A stretch of 64,000 bases of DNA from Fen-1231 sp035286465 (GTDB taxonomy: Bacteria; Gemmatimonadota; Gemmatimonadetes; Gemmatimonadales; Gemmatimonadaceae): positions 20,139 to 84,138 of the forward strand of contig DATEDF010000055.1 of NCBI GenBank assembly GCA_035286465.1. Direction: 5' to 3'. The translations under genes and the position numbers were made by a program. The notes beneath the pieces were generated by a model, which worked only from the letters and a program-made list of their open reading frames with translations, made no database searches and had not been told where the DNA came from. Each line of letters starts with the position of its first letter. The first letter of the stretch is position 1. This document shows positions 44,288 to 52,516 of this stretch, piece after piece.

Positions 44288-46045
44288 ATGGGAACTTCTG
44301 CGCGCGCCGCGTCCGAAATCGAACGGCTCTCCACTGCCGGCGAGACTCTTGAAGTTGAGTTCAAAGTCGATCGGCCGAAGAAACTGAGCGATTCTGACCT
44401 CATTGAATCAGCGGTATGCCTCGCGAACGGGCGAGGCGGAACGATTCTACTGGGCGTCGAGAATCGAGGCGCGATCACGGGCCTCCATCAGGATCGCGGA
44501 GCGCATCCGGATCCCCGCTCATTCGAGGCGCTCGTCGCGAACAAGACGGTGCCCTCCGTTGTCGTGCGCTGCGAGATCGTGCGCGTGCGCGGTGTGCAGG
44601 TGGCGGCCTTGGACGTGCCCGTCAGCAGGCAGCCGGTCGGTACAACCGACGGCAAGTACAAGCGCCGCGGCTGGGGCGGCGACGGAAAGCCTGCATGCAT
44701 CCCGTTCCTCGCGCATGAGATGCTGTCGCGCGCAGCGAGCTTCGGCGACCTCGACATTTCGGCGAGGCTCGTGCCTGATGCGTTATGGGACGATCTCTCT
44801 ACCGTCGAATTCGAGCGCGTGAGAGCGACGGTCCGCAAGAATCCGAGCGTGGCCGACCGTCTCCTGCTCAATCTGAGCAATGTCGAACTGGTGAAGGCGC
44901 TCGGCCTCGGGAACGGCAGTGACCGAATCGAAGAGTTGACCGTGGGTGCACTCCTGATGTTCGGCACGGAATCCGCTCTTCGCCGCTTTGTTCCCACACA
45001 TGAGGTCGCGTTCCAACTACTCAAGGGCACGAGGGTTGCCGTGAACGAGTTTTTCTATGGCCCTCTGGTGCAGATCGCCGAGGCAATCACGAGCAGATTC
45101 GATGCACGCCATCACGAAGTAGAGTTCGACCTCGGCCCCGTGCGCATCGGCATTCCGGATTTCAGTCCGCGCGGGTTCCGCGAGGCCTTTCACAACGCTC
45201 TCGTCCACCGCGACTACGCGCGCCGCGGCACCACGCGAGTGCAGTGGCGCGACGAAGGCATCGAGATCGCCAGTCCTGGAGGCTTTATCGAGGGTGTGGC
45301 GCTCGACTCGATTCTCAGTACCGGGCCGCACCCACGAAATCCGCGCCTCGCGGACGCCTTGAAGCGAATCGGGCTCGTGGAGCGCGTTGGGCGTGGGATT
45401 CCGACGATGTACGAAGAGCAACTTCGCTACGGACGCTCCGCACCGAGCTACTCGCTCAGCTCAGACTCCGAGGTTCGGGTGCTCCTCTCCGGCGGAGAGG
45501 CGAACATTGCGCTGACTCGCTACCTCCTGGAGCAGGAGGCTCGCGACGTTCGGATCGGTGCCGAAGAGATGCTCTTCATCAACCATCTCGAACGCGAACG
45601 ACGGCTTGACCCGGACCGGGCGGCGGCGCTCATCGGTCGCCCGCGTGCGGCGGCACTGGGAATCCTCGAGCGCCTTGTGGAAGCGGGAATTCTCGATGGC
45701 CGTGGCGAAGGAGCCCGGCGTGTGTTTCGCCTGTCTGCGTTGGCGTACGCCGCAATTGGCGATCAAGCTGAACACACGAGAGCAAGCGGCTTCGTCCCGC
45801 TGCAGCAGGAACAAATGGTGTTGCGCTATCTCTTCGACAATCCGCGGGTAGCGCGTCGCGACGTGGCCGACCTCTGTCAGCTCGATGCTGACGATGCGAG
45901 GAGGCTTCTGAGGAAGCTGTTGGCCTCCGAAAAGATCGTTCTTCACGGGACAAAGCGAGGCGCGTGGTACTCTCTCTCAACCAGCATGCGATCTGAGATG
46001 GCTCAGAGTCAGAAAAAGCACTCCCAAAAGCGGCCAAAACGATGA
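44288..46045 (+). CDS. AlbA_2-domain / GHKL-like ATPase / winged-helix regulator of the defence island
   Basis: 585 residues. An AlbA_2 (Schlafen AAA_4-like) domain at about 15-140 (ETLEVEFKVDRPK, ESAVCLANGRGGTILLGVE), then an HATPase_c_4-like region with HNALVHRDY at 302-310 and NPRLADALKRIGLVERVGRG, then two winged-helix units (about 425-490 and 510-565), and a QK-rich tail. Such proteins are usually annotated as RNA- or ATP-binding transcriptional regulators and are common next to R-M and phage-defence genes. It may control the island through the inverted repeat upstream. The stop overlaps a small ORF as ATGA. Base composition is clearly less G+C-rich than outside the island. Confidence 0.82.
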   Translation: MGTSARAASEIERLSTAGETLEVEFKVDRPKKLSDSDLIESAVCLANGRGGTILLGVENRGAITGLHQDRGAHPDPRSFEALVANKTVPSVVVRCEIVRVRGVQVAALDVPVSRQPVGTTDGKYKRRGWGGDGKPACIPFLAHEMLSRAASFGDLDISARLVPDALWDDLSTVEFERVRATVRKNPSVADRLLLNLSNVELVKALGLGNGSDRIEELTVGALLMFGTESALRRFVPTHEVAFQLLKGTRVAVNEFFYGPLVQIAEAITSRFDARHHEVEFDLGPVRIGIPDFSPRGFREAFHNALVHRDYARRGTTRVQWRDEGIEIASPGGFIEGVALDSILSTGPHPRNPRLADALKRIGLVERVGRGIPTMYEEQLRYGRSAPSYSLSSDSEVRVLLSGGEANIALTRYLLEQEARDVRIGAEEMLFINHLERERRLDPDRAAALIGRPRAAALGILERLVEAGILDGRGEGARRVFRLSALAYAAIGDQAEHTRASGFVPLQQEQMVLRYLFDNPRVARRDVADLCQLDADDARRLLRKLLASEKIVLHGTKRGAWYSLSTSMRSEMAQSQKKHSQKRPKR

Positions 46046-46263
46046 GAAAAGGGCAGCTAAGTCGTTGTATGACAACAAACATTGTTTCCCAAAAGCATCC
46101 CAAAAGTGACCCACAAGCGAGCATGCGTCACGCTCGCGGAGAAACTCGCGGCTCAGAAGCGGACGCGGCCATTGAGGCGGAGCGGAACCGTAGGCGGCGC
46201 GACTTGTTCGCCGCGCAGGAACGAAATCGAACGAAAGCGAGATGGGATGATCTCCGGGATTGA
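46042..46263 (+). CDS. candidate small basic protein, 73 residues, overlapping the regulator's stop
   Basis: ATG 46042 overlaps the TGA of the regulator gene (ATGA). The product is strongly basic (NRRRRDLFAAQERNRTKARW) with no recognised domain. Its N-terminal third (SQKHPKSDP) resembles in composition the QK-rich tail that ends many AlbA_2 proteins, so it could instead be tail sequence that was separated by a frameshift. The rest of the 346-base gap to the ATPase gene (46264-46391) holds a weak TATATT hexamer (46299-46304) without a well-spaced -35, and GAGGG (46381-46385) as ribosome-binding site. Confidence 0.3.
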   Translation: MRKGQLSRCMTTNIVSQKHPKSDPQASMRHARGETRGSEADAAIEAERNRRRRDLFAAQERNRTKARWDDLRD

Positions 46264-46391
46264 GCGGCAGCTTGAGCGACCGCAGCCGTTCTCGTCCGTA
46301 TATTCGGTTCGCTGGCGTGTCGCGTGATCCAAGCTGCGCCGGTGCAGACCGGCACTGAGCATCGACGGCGTCTCGCCCTTGAGGGCCGCTC

Positions 46392-48092
46392 GTGATCCTG
46401 GTCAAGTCAATTCGTGTGTCTGGTTTTCGCTCGCTTGTGGACGCGACAATCGCGGGTGCGGGGAACTTGCACGCCCTGGTAGGAAAGAACTCCAGCGGCA
46501 AGTCGAACTTTCTGCGTGCACTGAATCTCTTTTTTAACAACGAGATTGAAGCCGGTCGCCCGTTCAACTTTGCACGCGACGTATTCGATCGGCCGAAACG
46601 GCGTCAAAAGAAGCGATTGGAGATCGCAATTGACTTCGAGCTGGGACCATCGTTCCACTTCCGCAAGCAGCAGGCCTATCTCGCGGCGTTAGGAACGCGG
46701 TTTCGAATTACGCGCACGTGGGAGTTGGATCCACGTCGCAACGTTCTCCCTCGATACACGGCGAGTGTCGACGGCAGCGCGATCCCAAACAGCGAGGCGC
46801 TCGCACCGCAGTTTCTTGCCCTCATCACATTCCGATATATCCCGAACAGGTCCGTTCCCGCGAGAATCCTTCAAGCGGAGAGTCAAACTCTTGCTTCGTC
46901 AATCTTCCGGCGAATGAAGGATCAGGCCGCGGCGGGGAAGTTGATGCAGCAGTTGACCGACGCCGCCGCACGGATGCTGAGGAGCGCAACCGCGGCCTTG
47001 GAGGCGACGGGATCTCCGATGACTCAGCCATCGGTGGCCACGAGAGCGCTGAGTGAAATGCTCTCTATGTCGGGGTTCCAGGCTCGAGGCCACCATGGTG
47101 GTGTTGTTCAAGATGAAGACTGGGGCGCTGGTCACCAAGCGTTCTTTCTCTACCAAGTCCTGCACGCTCTGGACACAGACTACAGCCGCTATTTCGGCTG
47201 GCGTCAGGCTACAATCTGGGCCGTTGAGGAGCCGGAGTCGGCGCTTCATCGCGAGCTTGAGACGCGATTGGCGGCAAGACTTCGGGACTGGGCTCATGCC
47301 AAGGACAGCCGATTGCAGGTGTTCGTATCGACACATTCATCGGTGTTCTCGATGGCGTCCGATTCGGGATCCTGGCTTGAGCTGCGTGACGCTGGCACGA
47401 CGGTCCGTTCCGTCACCATTCCGGAGCTGGTCCGCTCGGCCGAACAGGAAGGTGTTAGCGGGTGGACACATCCCATTCTGGCCCATCCATGGAACACGGT
47501 GGTGCTCGTCGAGGGTGAGATTGACGCTGCCGTCTTGTCCCACGTGGCCGGGCTTTCCGCTCGGGACCACCTTCGGTTTCTTCCGCTGCCCCGACTCGAC
47601 GAGTCAGAGGCGGCAGGCGGGAAGGATTCAATCGCATCCTACCTTAAGCGCCATCAACGATTGACCGCGAATCGCCCCCCTGAAGCCCCACTTCTGGTCC
47701 TGCTCGACTGGGAAGTGAGTGAAGACGACTTGCGAAAGGCCAGAAGCGCGTATGGAAGCGGCGGGCAGGACCGAGTGCTTCGGATGGATTCGTCCGTCTG
47801 CGACCCGAGAATGACTGGCGACTTCGCTGGGATCGAGCGGTTCTATCCGGCGCGGATTGTGCACGAGGCGCAGATCGCCGGTGAAATCGTGGTCGGCGTA
47901 GGAAACGACGGCAACTACTCGGTCTCTAAGGCGCAGCTCTCCACTGCGAAGGGCAAGCTGCGGTCTCGTCTGCTCGCTACCACCTCGCCCCAAGAGCTTA
48001 GGCCCCTATCGCGGGCGATCGACGCAGTTGAGGCTTGCATCCTTCGATCGCGGAAGGCTCAGCGAGATTTGTTTGCGGACGAGGGCGCATGA
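46392..48092 (+). CDS. ABC-type ATPase fused to a TOPRIM domain (OLD-like / fused-PARIS-like)
   Basis: 566 residues. Walker A GKNSSGKS at 31-38, Walker B AVEEPESAL near 277-285, and the STHSSVF H-loop form an SMC/ABC-like ATPase. A TOPRIM-like domain follows, with VLVEGEIDAAVL near 371-382 and LVLLDWEVSEDD near 435-446; the second acidic motif reads DWE rather than the usual DxD. This ATPase-TOPRIM fusion is the layout of OLD nucleases and of single-chain versions of the PARIS defence system (AAA_15 ATPase with a DUF4435 TOPRIM). GTG 46392 with GAGGG 6 bases upstream. The stop overlaps the mod ATG (ATGA at 48089-48092), tying it to the R-M genes. Confidence 0.85.
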   Translation: MILVKSIRVSGFRSLVDATIAGAGNLHALVGKNSSGKSNFLRALNLFFNNEIEAGRPFNFARDVFDRPKRRQKKRLEIAIDFELGPSFHFRKQQAYLAALGTRFRITRTWELDPRRNVLPRYTASVDGSAIPNSEALAPQFLALITFRYIPNRSVPARILQAESQTLASSIFRRMKDQAAAGKLMQQLTDAAARMLRSATAALEATGSPMTQPSVATRALSEMLSMSGFQARGHHGGVVQDEDWGAGHQAFFLYQVLHALDTDYSRYFGWRQATIWAVEEPESALHRELETRLAARLRDWAHAKDSRLQVFVSTHSSVFSMASDSGSWLELRDAGTTVRSVTIPELVRSAEQEGVSGWTHPILAHPWNTVVLVEGEIDAAVLSHVAGLSARDHLRFLPLPRLDESEAAGGKDSIASYLKRHQRLTANRPPEAPLLVLLDWEVSEDDLRKARSAYGSGGQDRVLRMDSSVCDPRMTGDFAGIERFYPARIVHEAQIAGEIVVGVGNDGNYSVSKAQLSTAKGKLRSRLLATTSPQELRPLSRAIDAVEACILRSRKAQRDLFADEGA

Positions 48093-49786
48093 CCAAGCGC
48101 AGTCACCGCCTCGAGCTTCTCTGGATCGGCAAGGACGAGCGGCCGCGTCTTGAGCCGCGCGTACTGCTCGAGGATCCCGCGCTGTCGTACCACGCCGCGC
48201 GGCGGGTGACCGCCAACGATCAGTTCGACAACACGCTGATCTTCGGCGACAACCTCCTCGCGCTGAAGGCGCTCGAACAGGAATATGCCGGGAAAGTAAA
48301 GTGCGCATTCATCGACCCACCGTATAACACCGGGAGTGCGTTCGAACATTACGATGACGGCGTCGAGCACTCCCTCTGGTTGTCGCTGATGCGTGACCGG
48401 TTGAATCTCCTCCGGTCGCTCCTTGCCGATGATGGATCCATCTGGATCACCATCGACGACAACGAAGCCCACTACCTGAAGGTCTTCTGCGACGAGGTCT
48501 TCGGACGGGCCTGTTTCGTGGCGGCAGTCGCTTGGCGATCAGCTGACTCGTCAAACAACGATGCAAAACAGTTCTCGGTCGACCACAACACGGTTCTGGT
48601 GTACTCCCGTGCGCCAGGATGGAGGTCAATCCCGCTTCCTCGCACCGAGGACGCGAATGCGCACTACTCAAACCCGGACGACGACCCGCGGGGTCCGTGG
48701 TTTCCGGGAAACGTGTCTTCGCCAAATCCGCGTCCAAACTTGCGTTTCGTCGTCGTATCGCCCACCGGCCATCAGATACGGCCGCCGGCTAACGGATGGC
48801 GGTGGAGTCGCGAAGCGATCCAAGAAAAGATCGAAAGCGGCGAGATCGTGTTCTCGACGGACGGAACGCGGTTGATCCGCAAGACTTACTTGTCAGAGCA
48901 AGGTGGGCTTGCACCATCGACAGTATGGGATGACGTGGAAGTAACGGGTCACAATAGGCAAGCGAAGTACGAGCTCAAGAAGCTCTTCCCCGACATCCCG
49001 ACAGCCGAGCTGTTCGCGACTCCGAAACCAGAGCGACTCGTGCATCGTGTTCTGCAGATCGCGACTCGACCGGGTGACCTGGTTCTGGACTCGTTCGCAG
49101 GCTCGGGCACGACTGGTGCTGTCGCTCACAAGATGGGTCGCAGGTGGTTGATGGTGGAAATGGGCGAGCACTGCCACACATACGTTATTCCCCGCCTCAA
49201 GAAGGTCATTGACCACTCCGACCCCGGCGGCGTGACCGAGGCCACCGGCTGGCAGGGCGGCGGCGGGTTCCGGTACTACCGGCTCGCCCCATCGCTCCTC
49301 GAGAAGGACAACTGGGGCAACTGGGTCATCAGCCGCCAGTACAACGCGGCGATGCTCGCCGAGGCGGTGTGCAAGATCGAGGGGTTCCGGTACGAGCCGA
49401 GCTCCGAGCAGTACTGGCTCCACGGTCGGTCGAGCGAGCGCGACTGCATCTACGTTACCACGCAGGAACTCACCGCCGCGCAGCTCGACGCGATCAGCAG
49501 CGAAGTCGGCCCCGACCGCACGCTCCTCATCTGCTGCGGATCGTGGCCGGGTTCGGACGAGCGATGGCTGAACCTGACGCTCAAGAAGATCCCGAACGCC
49601 GTGCTCGCGCGCTGCGAGTTCGGGCGGGACGACTACTCCCTCCAGATCCGCAACCTGCCTGAGCCCGAACAGGGTGAGGACGCTCGGGCTCCGGCTCGGG
49701 CAGGTGCCCCTGTTGGTCGCCGGAATCGTCGACCGGCACGCGCCGCCCGCGCCCCCGACCAGCTTCGTCTCCCTGACGGCGAGTAG
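48089..49786 (+). CDS. mod: type III-like DNA adenine methyltransferase (Mod)
   Basis: 565 residues. Catalytic motif DPPY at 76-79 (AFIDPPYNTGS) precedes the AdoMet-binding FAGSGTTG at 336-343, the order of beta-class N6-adenine methyltransferases and Mod subunits. The segment between them (about 140-325) would be the target-recognition domain; its DNA (about 48490-49180) is less G+C-rich than the sequence on either side. The last 40 residues are Arg/Ala/Pro-rich. The chosen ATG overlaps the ATPase stop. res begins 10 bases after its stop. Confidence 0.92.
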   Translation: MTKRSHRLELLWIGKDERPRLEPRVLLEDPALSYHAARRVTANDQFDNTLIFGDNLLALKALEQEYAGKVKCAFIDPPYNTGSAFEHYDDGVEHSLWLSLMRDRLNLLRSLLADDGSIWITIDDNEAHYLKVFCDEVFGRACFVAAVAWRSADSSNNDAKQFSVDHNTVLVYSRAPGWRSIPLPRTEDANAHYSNPDDDPRGPWFPGNVSSPNPRPNLRFVVVSPTGHQIRPPANGWRWSREAIQEKIESGEIVFSTDGTRLIRKTYLSEQGGLAPSTVWDDVEVTGHNRQAKYELKKLFPDIPTAELFATPKPERLVHRVLQIATRPGDLVLDSFAGSGTTGAVAHKMGRRWLMVEMGEHCHTYVIPRLKKVIDHSDPGGVTEATGWQGGGGFRYYRLAPSLLEKDNWGNWVISRQYNAAMLAEAVCKIEGFRYEPSSEQYWLHGRSSERDCIYVTTQELTAAQLDAISSEVGPDRTLLICCGSWPGSDERWLNLTLKKIPNAVLARCEFGRDDYSLQIRNLPEPEQGEDARAPARAGAPVGRRNRRPARAARAPDQLRLPDGE

Positions 49787-49795
49787 TCGCACTCA

Positions 49796-52516
49796 ATGTC
49801 GCTGCGCGACGCCACCGCCATCGCAGCACGGCTCTCGCTGCGCGCCCCACAGCACCAATCGCTCAACCTGCTCTCGCGGGTCACCGAGCGGCTCCCGCCC
49901 CGAAAGCACCACGACCTCGCGCAGGCCCTCGCGACGGTGCGCGAGATATGCCCGGGAGTCGAAGCGTTCGAGCGCGACTTCCCGTCGCTGTGCTTCGCGC
50001 TCGCCACCGGCGTCGGGAAGACGCGATTGATGGGAGCGTTCATCGCCTACCTGCGGCGCGCTCACGGCGTTCGGCACTTCTTCGTGCTGGCGCCCAACCT
50101 CACGATCTACGACAAGCTCATCCGCGACTTCACGCCGAACACCGCTAAGTTCGTCTTCCCCGGGCTTGATGAGATCGCCTCGAAGCTCGAGCTGATCACC
50201 GGCGACAACTGGAATTCCGGGCGCGCGGTGCGCACCGGCTACCTCTTCGGCGACGATTCGATCCACGTGAACGTCTTCAACGTCGCCAAGATCAACGCCG
50301 AGGTGCGGGGTGGTCGCTCCCCCCGCATCAAGCGGCTTCACGAGTACATCGGCACGAGCTACTTCGAGTACCTCGCAGGGCTCGACGACCTGGTCCTCAT
50401 TATGGACGAGTCGCACCGCTACCGGGCGGATGCCGGGGTCGCCGTGCTCAACGAGCTGCGTCCGGTGCTGGGGCTCGAACTCACTGCGACGCCGCAAGTG
50501 ATGCGAGGTGGCCGTCCGATCCGGTTCAGGAACGTTGCGTACGACTATCCCTTGGCCAACGCCATCCGCGACGGCTTCGTGAAAGAACCGGCCGTGGCCA
50601 CCCGCGCCGATTTCAACGCCGATGGTCTCGCGCCCGAGCAACTCGAGCGGCTCAAGCTCGAGGACGGCCTCGTGCTCCACGAGAACACCAAGGTCGAACT
50701 CGACACGTACGGGCGGCAAACCCGCGACCGGCACGTGAAGCCGTTCGTCCTCGTGATTGCGCGCGACACGGCGCACGCCGACCAGCTCAAGACACTGATG
50801 GAAGCGCCGTCATTTCACGGCGGCCGCTACGCACGCCGTGTCGCCATTGTGCACTCGCAGCAGACCGGGGCGATCCAGGACGAGATGCTTCAGCGGCTCC
50901 TCGCCGTCGAAGACCCGGACGAATCCACCGAGATCGTCATCCACGTCAACATGCTTGGCGAGGGGTGGGACGTCACCAACCTCTACACCATCGTGCCGCT
51001 CCGGGCGGCATCGTCGCAGACCCTCGTGGAGCAGTCGATCGGACGTGGCCTGCGCCTTCCATATGGAAGGAAGACGGGCGTCGCGGCGGTCGACCGCCTC
51101 ACGATCGTCGCCCACGACCGGTTCCAAGAGATCGTGGATTACGCGAACCGTCCGGATTCGGTCATCCGCGCCGTGCACCAGATCGTCATCGGCCGCGATG
51201 TCAGCGACGCGCCGATGCAGGTGGTGACCGTGCCGTCGTATCTCGAGACTGCCGTCGCGCCCCCGGTCGCTCCGATCGCTCTTGTCGCTCCCGCTCCGCT
51301 GACTGCAACGCCTGCGGCCCAACAGGCGACACCGGCATTTCGATCCGACGACGAGCGCACCATCGCGAGGGCGATGCTCGACGTCGCGCAGCAATTCACC
51401 TACCTGCCGAATCCCCAGGACCTCAAGCGCCCGGAACACCGCGACAAGTTCATTCGGGAGGTGTTGGCCCGCGCCGACGCAGGACAGGCGTCGCTCTCCC
51501 TCGGCGACGGGGCGCCTCGCGTGCAGGATGTGTTCGAGAAGGTCGTCGACCTCATTGACGGCCGCACCATCGGCATTCCGCGGATCATCCTCCAGCCGCG
51601 CACGGAAGTCCTCGTCGGCTTTCGGGAATTCGACCTCGACTGCTCGGGCGTGCGGCTCCAGCCCGTGCCGCAGGAGATCCTCATCCAGCATCTCGAGTCG
51701 CAGCATCGCCATCGACTCGACGCGGGCGCCGCCGCCCCCGAGGCCCGGCTCGAAGACTACGTAGTGCGGGAGCTCATCGACGCGCCCGATGTGGCATACG
51801 ATCGGCACGCCGACCAGCTGTACCGGCTGGCTGGCCGGCTTGTTGCGCACCTCCGGACCTACGTCCCGGACGACGACGCGGTCGCCAACGTACTCCAGTA
51901 TCACCGGCGCCAACTCGCCGACTTCGTGCTCGTGCAGCTCCGCGTGCATCGCTTCGAGGAGACAGGCGGGTACGACGTGACCGTGGCCGACGGATACCAC
52001 CTTCCGCGGGCGGTGACCGCCGCGGCAAGAGTGGACGAGCCGGTGCGCGATGTCCGCGCTCCGGTGGATGACCTCTCACGCATCCGGCAGATGCGATTCG
52101 GTGGATTCGCGCGATGCCTCTTTCCCGAACAGCGGTTCCAGTCCGACCCAGAGCGCCGCTTCGCGATCCTCCTCGAGGATCACCCGGATCCTTCGCTCAA
52201 GTGGTACAAGCCCGCCTCGCACGACCTGCGCATCTGGCTGCAGCGCGGCGGCTCGTACGAGCCCGACTTCGTCATTGAGACGGACCGCATGAAGTACCTC
52301 GCGGAGCCCAAGGCACGGAACGAGATGGACATTCCGTCCGTACAGGAGAAGGCGCGCTCGGCCGCACTCTGGTGCAAGCACGCAACGGACTTTGAATCAG
52401 CCAATGGCGGCAAGGCGTGGACCTATCTGCTCATTCCCCACGATGAAATCGTCTCGAGCGCATCGTTTGGTGCGCTCGTTTCCAGATTCACCGTCACAGT
52501 CGGAGGCCCTCTGTGA
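49796..52516 (+). CDS. res: type III-like restriction endonuclease subunit (Res), DEAD-box helicase with PD-ExK nuclease
   Basis: 906 residues. Superfamily 2 helicase motifs: Walker A GVGKT at 72-76, DESH at 204-207, LTATPQ, and motif VI QSIGRGLRLPYG. Long linker, then a C-terminal PD-(D/E)xK nuclease: Pro823-Asp824 (YEPDFVIE), Glu837 and Lys839 (LAEPKAR). All motifs are intact, so an active ATP-dependent restriction subunit is expected when paired with Mod. Its TGA overlaps the GTG of the next gene (52513-52516). Confidence 0.92.
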   Translation: MSLRDATAIAARLSLRAPQHQSLNLLSRVTERLPPRKHHDLAQALATVREICPGVEAFERDFPSLCFALATGVGKTRLMGAFIAYLRRAHGVRHFFVLAPNLTIYDKLIRDFTPNTAKFVFPGLDEIASKLELITGDNWNSGRAVRTGYLFGDDSIHVNVFNVAKINAEVRGGRSPRIKRLHEYIGTSYFEYLAGLDDLVLIMDESHRYRADAGVAVLNELRPVLGLELTATPQVMRGGRPIRFRNVAYDYPLANAIRDGFVKEPAVATRADFNADGLAPEQLERLKLEDGLVLHENTKVELDTYGRQTRDRHVKPFVLVIARDTAHADQLKTLMEAPSFHGGRYARRVAIVHSQQTGAIQDEMLQRLLAVEDPDESTEIVIHVNMLGEGWDVTNLYTIVPLRAASSQTLVEQSIGRGLRLPYGRKTGVAAVDRLTIVAHDRFQEIVDYANRPDSVIRAVHQIVIGRDVSDAPMQVVTVPSYLETAVAPPVAPIALVAPAPLTATPAAQQATPAFRSDDERTIARAMLDVAQQFTYLPNPQDLKRPEHRDKFIREVLARADAGQASLSLGDGAPRVQDVFEKVVDLIDGRTIGIPRIILQPRTEVLVGFREFDLDCSGVRLQPVPQEILIQHLESQHRHRLDAGAAAPEARLEDYVVRELIDAPDVAYDRHADQLYRLAGRLVAHLRTYVPDDDAVANVLQYHRRQLADFVLVQLRVHRFEETGGYDVTVADGYHLPRAVTAAARVDEPVRDVRAPVDDLSRIRQMRFGGFARCLFPEQRFQSDPERRFAILLEDHPDPSLKWYKPASHDLRIWLQRGGSYEPDFVIETDRMKYLAEPKARNEMDIPSVQEKARSAALWCKHATDFESANGGKAWTYLLIPHDEIVSSASFGALVSRFTVTVGGPL

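Noticed and set aside
44157..44387. 76-codon ORF starting with TTG inside the island promoter
   Set aside because: Starts on the -35 hexamer and overlaps the regulator gene; no ribosome-binding site.
46272..46304. Promoter before the ATPase-TOPRIM gene (TTGAGC / TATATT)
   Set aside because: Spacer of 21 bases is too long for a confident sigma-70-type promoter.
49672..49786. Frameshift near the 3' end of mod (Arg-rich last 40 residues)
   Set aside because: Possible, but the alternative frames also lack a recognisable Mod C terminus, and these ends vary in the family.
44288..52516. BREX, DISARM or CBASS system
   Set aside because: No PglZ, BrxC/L, PLD or nucleotidyltransferase/effector genes; only type III Mod/Res, an ATPase-TOPRIM protein and an AlbA_2 regulator.
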